Source: Caldifarciminota bacterium
GTDB lineage: Bacteria > Hydrothermota > Hydrothermia > LBFQ01 > DSFT01
Direction: 5' to 3'
Length of the DNA: 17,782 nucleotides
NCBI GenBank assembly: GCA_015494735.1
Contig: WGAQ01000008.1
Span: forward strand, 1 to 17,782
Position 1 is the first letter of the stretch. Each line of letters begins with the position of its first letter. Below are positions 8,234 to 12,895 of this stretch, one piece after another. The translations under genes were made by a program, and so were the position numbers. The notes under the pieces were generated by a model. That model was not told the origin of the DNA. It saw only the letters and a program-made list of their open reading frames with translations, and did not search any database.

Positions 8234-9640
8234 ATGAAGAGAACCAAAATCGTGGCCACTTTTGGACCTGCCATAGACGACGATGCAGTCCTATTGAAGT
8301 TGATGGAGGAGGGGGTGGATGTATTTCGCTTCAACTTCAGCCACTCCGATCCCCGGACCCATGTGAGGAACGCCATTCGCATAAGGAAACTGGCGGATGA
8401 GGCCGGAAAGAGCATAACGCTCCTCCAGGACCTTTCGGGGCCCAAATTGAGGCTCGGGGACCTGCCAGATGGGACTATATCTCTCTCCGATGGGGAGGAG
8501 ATAATTCTTTCCCCGGAACTACGTGAGGATGGGGTGAAGGTGCTACCCGTTCAATTTTCGCGCCTTGCCAGTTTCGTATCTCCGGGCGACAGGATTCTGC
8601 TTTCGGATGGCAAGATACACCTGGAGGTCTTCAAGGTTTCGGGCAGGGATGTGTATGCGGTGGTGGTGAAGGGGGGAGAGGTCTCCTCGAGGGCCGGCAT
8701 AAACCTGCCTGGAAAGGAACTGGACATCACCGCCCTGACCGAAAAGGATGTGAAGGACATAGAAATCGGTGCAGAAGCGGGTTTCGACTGGGTGGCTCTG
8801 TCCTTCGTTCAGAGGGCGAGCGACGTGGAACTGGCCAAGTACTATCTGAAGATCAACGGTTCCAACGCCAAGGTGGTGGCGAAGATAGAGAAATCTTCTG
8901 CGGTGAAGAGATTCGACGATATAGTGAATGTGTCTGATGGTATAATGATAGCCCGTGGCGACCTGGGTCTGGAGATTCCGATGGAGGAACTCCCCGTCAT
9001 ACAGAAGAGGATTATAAGGAAGGCGATTTACAAGGGCAAACCCGTTATAACCGCCACCCAGATGCTGGATTCCATGATTCACAATCCCACCCCCACCAGG
9101 GCAGAGGTGGCAGATGTGGCCAACGCGGTTATCGATGGGAGCGATGCTCTTATGCTCTCCGGTGAAACGGCGATTGGAAAGTATCCGGTGGATGCCGTTC
9201 GTATGATGAGGAAGGTAATAGAGGAGGTGGAGAATTCCGATGAATATAGGTATCTTTCCTCCCGCCCGGAATGGGAGAAGGAGATAGACGAGTCGGTGGC
9301 ATATTCGGCATGCGAACTCGCGAATCTCTCCAGCGCCAAGGTTATAGTAGCATTCACCTTTTCGGGAATGACGGCCATAAACATTGCAAAGTACAGGCCC
9401 AGGCAGATGGTTCTTGCTATAACCCCCAACGAGTGGGTCGTCAGGATGCTGGGTCTCGTATGGGGTGTAAAGCCTTCGATGGCCAGCGTTCTGGAATCCT
9501 TCGAGGATATGGTTTATGTGAGCCGGCGCAAGATTATGCAGAATGGCCTTGCCGATGTGGGGGACAGGATAGTAATCGTGGCCGGCCTTCCCCTTAAGAT
9601 TCCGGGCATTACGAATCTCATCCACATAACCGAAGTCTGA
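8234..9640 (+). CDS. pyk: Pyruvate kinase
   Basis: This 468-residue enzyme converts phosphoenolpyruvate and ADP to pyruvate and ATP, the last step of glycolysis. Visible motifs are FRFNFSHSD (31-39), the active-site segment VVAKIEKSS with Lys217 and metal-ligand Glu219, IARGDLGLEIP with Asp243, and VITATQMLDSMIHNPTPTRA followed by EVADVANAVIDGSDALMLSG. The length fits a standard enzyme with A, B and C domains and no C-terminal PEP-utiliser extension. The position that is Glu in potassium-dependent enzymes (GPEIR) is Lys71 here (GPKLR), as in potassium-independent ones. It has its own promoter and stands as a single gene after rimM. Confidence 0.97.
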   Translation: MKRTKIVATFGPAIDDDAVLLKLMEEGVDVFRFNFSHSDPRTHVRNAIRIRKLADEAGKSITLLQDLSGPKLRLGDLPDGTISLSDGEEIILSPELREDGVKVLPVQFSRLASFVSPGDRILLSDGKIHLEVFKVSGRDVYAVVVKGGEVSSRAGINLPGKELDITALTEKDVKDIEIGAEAGFDWVALSFVQRASDVELAKYYLKINGSNAKVVAKIEKSSAVKRFDDIVNVSDGIMIARGDLGLEIPMEELPVIQKRIIRKAIYKGKPVITATQMLDSMIHNPTPTRAEVADVANAVIDGSDALMLSGETAIGKYPVDAVRMMRKVIEEVENSDEYRYLSSRPEWEKEIDESVAYSACELANLSSAKVIVAFTFSGMTAINIAKYRPRQMVLAITPNEWVVRMLGLVWGVKPSMASVLESFEDMVYVSRRKIMQNGLADVGDRIVIVAGLPLKIPGITNLIHITEV

Positions 9641-9703
9641 AACGCTTTCCGGTCGAAGGGAGATTGTCACCTTCGGACATGAAACTGGACATAGTGGGAA
9701 TAG

Positions 9704-10074
9704 TTAATGGTCGCAGGGTTCTGGAAGAAGAACCTGAATTATGGCCCTGTGAAGATTGAACCTGCCCTTAAGGTCTTTAAAACCGTGCTCGATGTAGAAC
9801 CTTTTGTAATACACATCCACCCCATCGCTTATAGCAAACCACATGGCCTGTATCCCACGATATGAACCCTTAATTTCCCTCTGTAAAATGGGTCCGGGCG
9901 ATTCCTAAAGACCGCCACAGCCACTTTATCATTGCAGATGTTTCCTCAGCACTCCATTTTGAGGGTTCCTTCTCGAATCCAACTGTTCTTATGTCTCTTT
10001 CGAAGGGAAATTCCATGCAACCCATCCATTCCCCCGTGTCCAAATTTTTGTCCAGCGACCTTCCCCGGCTCCAT
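9704..10074 (-). pseudogene. Decayed GNAT acetyltransferase (TacT-like) remnant
   Basis: The 494-base spacer 9641-10134 holds no intact gene. On the reverse strand, 9889 to the stop at 9704-9706 reads ILQREIKGSYRGIQAMWFAI and then SDGVDVYYKRFYIEHGFKDL, ending in RAIIQVLLPEPCDH. This matches the C-terminal half of toxin-type GNAT proteins (FY.KHGF..L motif and a final L..ATI..LL strand). A different frame just upstream gives NDKVAVAVFRNRPDPFYRGK, like the central strands, and a third gives a start region at ATG 10074. At least two frame changes are needed, so the gene is broken. The GNAT link of the C-terminal part is fairly good; the 5' limit is a guess. A reverse-strand 93-codon frame across 9870-10154 does not look like a protein. 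Confidence 0.45.
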
Positions 10075-10079
10075 CGCGC

Positions 10080-10087
10080 TATAAAAT
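10080..10087 (+). promoter_or_regulatory. Possible distal -10 box (TATAAAAT) of the anti-sigma-like gene
   Basis: A perfect copy of the local consensus lies 47 bases before the ATG at 10135. It would give a leader of ~40 bases. A second box (10121-10126) is much closer, so the gene may have tandem promoters. Read on the other strand the same bases lie close to the remnant ATG at 10074. Confidence 0.4.
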
Positions 10088-10120
10088 TTGGGTGAAATTT
10101 TTCATACGGAAAATGTGTCT

Positions 10121-10126
10121 TAAATA
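10121..10126 (+). promoter_or_regulatory. Proximal -10 box (TAAATA) of the anti-sigma-like gene
   Basis: TAAATA ends 8 bases before ATG 10135, the leaderless spacing seen for other genes here, and no ribosome site is present. Confidence 0.4.
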
Positions 10127-10134
10127 GTGTGAAC

Positions 10135-10599
10135 ATGAGGTCGAAGAAGCACATAGATGACAGGACTTTGGTGAGGCTGGTTAGGGGGGAGATTGGGGGA
10201 AAGGAATACGAGCAACTAATGGAGCATATAATTCAATGCGACGATTGCAGATTCAAATACGTCTCTCTCAGGAAGTACGTGGCATCCAGAAAGAAACCTT
10301 TTGCACTTCCCGAAACGGTTGCCCGGTTTGCATACCTTCTCTCCGGATTTCTGCTCTTTGTCCTCATGAGTTTCTTCTCCCACAGGGTGGATGCCGGTTA
10401 TAGTTATGAAATCCCTGCCAGATACGCGAGCGATACGGGCAGTGTATCTGTCGAAGTCGCTCCCCGGATAAAGTACATATACATCGATACCCTTGCCCTT
10501 CATGTGTTCTATCTGCGTGGAGAGAGCACCCTGTTCAAATTCGATTTCGAGCCGCACGGAAATGTCCTTAAGATAAAGGCTAAGAAGCCTGCCCCCTGA
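10135..10599 (+). CDS. Zinc-finger anti-sigma-like single-pass membrane protein
   Basis: From ATG 10135 the product is 154 residues; the in-frame GTG at 10129 is less likely because the -10-like box ends at 10126. Residues 1-45 form a ZAS/zf-HC2-type module with His31, Cys35 and Cys38 (HIIQCDDC), as in zinc-binding anti-sigma factors. One transmembrane helix follows (~62-82, VARFAYLLSGFLLFVLMSFF). About 70 mostly beta-type residues would then lie outside the inner membrane. Such proteins hold an ECF sigma factor at the membrane until a signal releases it. The neighbouring sigma gene points toward it on the other strand, and the two 3' ends overlap by 20 bases. Pairing with that sigma is inferred from proximity. 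Confidence 0.75.
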   Translation: MRSKKHIDDRTLVRLVRGEIGGKEYEQLMEHIIQCDDCRFKYVSLRKYVASRKKPFALPETVARFAYLLSGFLLFVLMSFFSHRVDAGYSYEIPARYASDTGSVSVEVAPRIKYIYIDTLALHVFYLRGESTLFKFDFEPHGNVLKIKAKKPAP

Positions 10600-11275
10600 G
10601 AATTTCCCTCAGTCTCTGTACGACGGATTTGAACTTTCTGGATATATAGGCTTCGGATTTTCCCATTATGGTTGCTATTTCCTTCTGCCTGAAACCGTCG
10701 CACTTCAGGCGAATGAGCAACCTCTCCTCCAGCGAAAACCCGCGGCTCTCCATTATAAGGAGAATCCTTTCGCACCACGTGAGGTCGGGGGAATTGTCCG
10801 GGTCGCTTATGAATTCCAGTTCCTCCATCGATTCGAAATTGGAGATTCTTCTCTGAAGATAATTGGTGGTGAAGTTTTTGAAAGCCGTCATCACATAACT
10901 CCTGAAGGAACTCACCCCATCCCTGTGGGGATTGAACCTGCCATCTGCGCACTTCTTCATAATATGATGAAGGAATTCCTGGATTATTTCCTCCCTGGTT
11001 AACTCATCCATTATATCCCTGCGCCTCCTCAGGTGGTCGTGAAACAGACCGGAGAACATGGCCAGGAATATTTCCCATGCGAGTTCGTCTCTGCGACACA
11101 GGTTGCTCTTCACATACGAGTAAACGAAGCCCGCCAGTTTGCTGCCCAGGACTTCAGCACTTTCGACTCCGTCCGTGAACCGGAGGAATAGTTCTATCAC
11201 CCGGTCCTGTAGGTCCTCGTTCCTTATGTAAATTCCGTGGAGTATGCTCCTCAGGACTTTTGTCTTCTCATCCAT
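10580..11275 (-). CDS. ECF-like RNA polymerase sigma factor
   Basis: This 231-residue protein has region 2 at ~66-144 (EEIIQEFLHHIMKK, then FNPHRDGVSSFRSYVMTAFK and NFTTNYLQRR) and region 4 at ~178-226 (FSLEERLLIRLKCDGFRQKE, then IATIMGKSEAYISRKFKSVV), a helix-turn-helix that would read a -35 element. No region 3 is seen, as in ECF/group 4 factors. The first ~65 residues are an extra or divergent N-terminus. ATG 11275 is the only start I see before that region. A TATAAAAT box at 11309-11316 gives a leader of ~27 bases, the longest among the genes here. The gene converges on the anti-sigma-like gene with a 20-base overlap. Target promoters are unknown. Confidence 0.85.
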   Translation of the reverse strand: MDEKTKVLRSILHGIYIRNEDLQDRVIELFLRFTDGVESAEVLGSKLAGFVYSYVKSNLCRRDELAWEIFLAMFSGLFHDHLRRRRDIMDELTREEIIQEFLHHIMKKCADGRFNPHRDGVSSFRSYVMTAFKNFTTNYLQRRISNFESMEELEFISDPDNSPDLTWCERILLIMESRGFSLEERLLIRLKCDGFRQKEIATIMGKSEAYISRKFKSVVQRLREILRGQAS

Positions 11276-11308
11276 CGTCGTGTATCCCCGTGGCCCGTCT
11301 GCGAAAGA

Positions 11309-11316
11309 ATTTTATA
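11309..11316 (-). promoter_or_regulatory. -10 box (TATAAAAT) of the sigma factor gene
   Basis: A perfect TATAAAAT on the reverse strand ends 33 bases before ATG 11275. It begins 5 bases beyond the T run of the terminator at 11322-11344, so the sigma gene is insulated from upstream transcription. Confidence 0.6.
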
Positions 11317-11321
11317 GTGGG

Positions 11322-11344
11322 AAAACCCCCGCCCGGGGGCGGGG
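11322..11344 (-). terminator. Strong intrinsic terminator, reverse strand
   Basis: On the reverse strand CCCCGCC (11344-11338) pairs with GGCGGGG (11333-11327) around a 4-base loop, followed by G and TTTT (11325-11322). It is the strongest terminator-like structure in the window. It ends either the transcript of the 11506-12045 gene, with a 160-base 3' tail, or a separate small RNA. Confidence 0.75.
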
Positions 11345-11430
11345 AGTAATGCTCCGGTGGATTGGATTGACCAATGCTTCGACCATTCATCCGGCAATTG
11401 ATATGGACAGGGGAGGCTCAGGCATCCGCA
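11322..11430 (-). ncRNA. Candidate small RNA or structured 3' tail
   Basis: Between the stop of the reverse gene (11506) and the terminator lie ~160 bases without a coding frame. On the reverse strand a TAATTT box (11442-11437) could start an RNA near 11430, running ~108 bases into the terminator. The segment contains a small hairpin, ATTGG/CCAAT (around 11360-11374), flanked by partly complementary CCGGATG and CACCGG. Several GGA triplets occur (GGATG twice, CCGGATGA, CCGGAG). It does not match SRP RNA, 6S or tmRNA motifs that I know. It could equally be the 3' untranslated tail of the upstream gene. Confidence 0.3.
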
Positions 11431-11505
11431 TCCATTAAATTAGACACAATCGTGAGAAAAAAATTTACAGAGGGGGTGTAAAAATTGGACAAAAATCGTA
11501 GGAAA

Positions 11506-12045
11506 TTATGGCAGAGGTAAAACTTTACCCACCATAATCTTAAAACTTCCTTCTCCGAACACCTTCAATGTGTTCTTTTCCCCTGACATGATTATCAGGG
11601 GCAGTATCAGATTCTGCTCCATATCCGATTTACCTATTCTGATGATGCCATCCGGACGCCCCTCCATGAGCACCATTACGCTATCGAGCCTCGCTGTGGG
11701 TCCGGGAAATATGAAGATGCCGGTGGGGGTGTAGAGCTTCATCGAGTACTCTATGGAATCCGGAGCATTCAGGGTTATCACCGTGTCCGATTCCACCACG
11801 GTTATGCCCGCTATATCGTCTTTCGACACGTTGAGGGATGCAATGGTGCTTCTTCTCAGGTTCTCCGTATGGAATATCGTGTAGTGAAAACTGAAGTAAT
11901 TGAACAATCTCCACGATGTATCCTCGATGCTCAACATTATGGGGTCTGTGGACCTGTGAACCTGAATCAATACAGCATAGTACCTGGATGGCTCCACCTC
12001 GAATTCCAGGTTTCCCATAAGGAGTATTATGAGCATTTCTCCCAT
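11506..12045 (-). CDS. Hypothetical protein, possibly exported
   Basis: This 179-residue protein belongs to no family I recognise. It starts with a short hydrophobic stretch (MGEMLIILLMGNLEF) that may be a short signal sequence. The rest looks beta-rich, with repeated short strands such as ITVVESDTVITLNAPDSI, GIFIFPGP and LILPLIIMSG, and no transmembrane helix or catalytic motif. ATG 12045 is chosen because a TATACT box lies 11 bases upstream; ATG at 12036 (MLIILL) is an alternative. It is divergent from the PurD-like gene with an inverted repeat between them, and a strong terminator lies 160 bases beyond its stop. Codon use matches its neighbours, so I take it as a real gene. Confidence 0.65.
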   Translation of the reverse strand: MGEMLIILLMGNLEFEVEPSRYYAVLIQVHRSTDPIMLSIEDTSWRLFNYFSFHYTIFHTENLRRSTIASLNVSKDDIAGITVVESDTVITLNAPDSIEYSMKLYTPTGIFIFPGPTARLDSVMVLMEGRPDGIIRIGKSDMEQNLILPLIIMSGEKNTLKVFGEGSFKIMVGKVLPLP

Positions 12046-12056
12046 AAAAAGTTTAA

Positions 12057-12062
12057 AGTATA
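12057..12062 (-). promoter_or_regulatory. -10 box (TATACT) of the reverse hypothetical gene
   Basis: TATACT on the reverse strand ends 11 bases before ATG 12045, giving a leader of about 4 bases. The inverted repeat at 12076-12095 lies where the -35 region of this promoter would be. Confidence 0.55.
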
Positions 12063-12075
12063 CCCCCTTCGAAAT

Positions 12076-12095
12076 ATTAGTGTGTAATCACTAAT
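12076..12095. promoter_or_regulatory. Inverted repeat, candidate operator in the divergent promoter region
   Basis: ATTAGTG and CACTAAT form perfect 7-bp arms separated by six bases. It lies about 14 bases upstream of the reverse TATACT box, over its -35 position, and 77 bases upstream of the forward TATAAAAT box. The geometry fits a dimeric repressor or activator site. It could also form a weak AT-rich hairpin followed by TTTT in the forward direction. Confidence 0.4.
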
Positions 12096-12171
12096 TTTGT
12101 CCCCGATTTCACCGGAAAGGGGCTCCCGTAAAGTCTCGACTCATGGGGAAATGGATATCCGGTATGCCAAC

Positions 12172-12179
12172 TATAAAAT
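12172..12179 (+). promoter_or_regulatory. -10 box (TATAAAAT) of the PurD-like/yfhO operon
   Basis: TATAAAAT ends 8 bases before ATG 12188. The box lies inside the longer open frame beginning at 12143, which argues that the real start is 12188. No ribosome site is seen. Confidence 0.65.
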
Positions 12180-12187
12180 TTCTTCCT

Positions 12188-12895
12188 ATGGAGAAGAGAT
12201 TTCTCGCTATCGGCAATGCTTCCCACAACAGGCTTTTCGAAAGGGAATCGGTAAGGGTGATAACTGTGAGGCCCAAATCCCATAAGGAAGTTCTGGACGA
12301 ATTTCTGTCCGGAGGGTATATTCTGGCCATGTCATTCAACATCAGGTACATTGTCGATGGTTATGGAAACGAGTTGTACAAGAGGGGAATCCCCCATATC
12401 ATTCCGACTGTGGAGGCGTTCGACCTGGCAAAACCCGCGGAGAGCAAGGCATTTCTAATAAGGAACAATATCCCAACCACCAGGGCAGAAATATTCGACA
12501 ATCTCGATGATATATATGATTTCCTGGAGTACACCGACGAGTATCCCTTCATAATCCGCACGGAGAAGGGTTCCAGACTCGTGAAGAATTCCTCCCAGGC
12601 GGCCCACGTTCTCAGGAGTCTGGTGGACGACAGCACCGTGTTTCCACAGATTATCGTGGAGAATATATCGCAGGACGATTTGATAAGGGAGGTGTCCTTT
12701 GCATTCGGAGGGAAGATAATCGGTGATGCCAATCTCATAGAGGCTATACGCTCCGATGTGGGGCATTTCGACGGTTTCGTGGAGTCGGTGAAGGAGGGGG
12801 AGAGAATCGTTTATTTCAAGTTCCTTCCATCGGAAGAGGCACTCGGTAGATTCCTCGACGATAACTGGAAGGAATTCCTGGAGGCGATATCATGA
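12188..12895 (+). CDS. Truncated PurD/ATP-grasp-like protein, probable pseudoenzyme
   Basis: From ATG 12188 the protein is 235 residues; an upstream in-frame ATG at 12143 would place the promoter inside the gene. The layout follows glycinamide ribonucleotide synthetase (PurD): an N-terminal nucleotide-fold stretch (MEKRFLAIGNASHN), then GIPHIIPTVEAFDLAKPAES, KAFLIRNNIPTTRAEIFDNL and EYPFIIRTEKGSRLV, matching PurD segments around 'SKAFAKDFMARHGIPTA' and 'YPVVVKADGLAAGKGV'. The Gly-rich ATP loop and its lysines are not preserved, and the protein is little over half the ~420-residue family length, with no C-terminal ATP-grasp part. I infer a non-catalytic derivative. The relation itself is moderately sure. 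Its TGA overlaps the ATG of the YfhO-like gene (ATGA), so the two are coupled, which suggests an envelope rather than purine role. Confidence 0.6.
   Translation: MEKRFLAIGNASHNRLFERESVRVITVRPKSHKEVLDEFLSGGYILAMSFNIRYIVDGYGNELYKRGIPHIIPTVEAFDLAKPAESKAFLIRNNIPTTRAEIFDNLDDIYDFLEYTDEYPFIIRTEKGSRLVKNSSQAAHVLRSLVDDSTVFPQIIVENISQDDLIREVSFAFGGKIIGDANLIEAIRSDVGHFDGFVESVKEGERIVYFKFLPSEEALGRFLDDNWKEFLEAIS

Noticed and set aside
9654..9678. Imperfect hairpin GTCGAAGG/CCTTCGGAC after pyk, considered as a terminator
   Set aside because: The stem has a bulge and no T run follows it, so a terminator is not supported.
9679..9759. Forward mini-frame of 26 codons (MKLDIVGIVNGRRVLEEEPE...)
   Set aside because: It is very short, without a promoter box at the usual spacing or a ribosome site, and it overlaps the clearer reverse-strand GNAT remnant.
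11344..11430. Possible SRP RNA, 6S RNA or tmRNA
   Set aside because: None of their conserved sequences (such as the SRP GGAAGCAGCC loop) is present on either strand.
11244..11438. Forward 64-codon frame across the sigma start and terminator region
   Set aside because: It spans a promoter, a strong reverse terminator and non-coding sequence, and the product has no protein-like pattern.
12143..12187. Upstream in-frame ATG as the start of the PurD-like protein
   Set aside because: The extra 15 residues would contain the TATAAAAT promoter box, and the PurD-like fold begins at the ATG at 12188.
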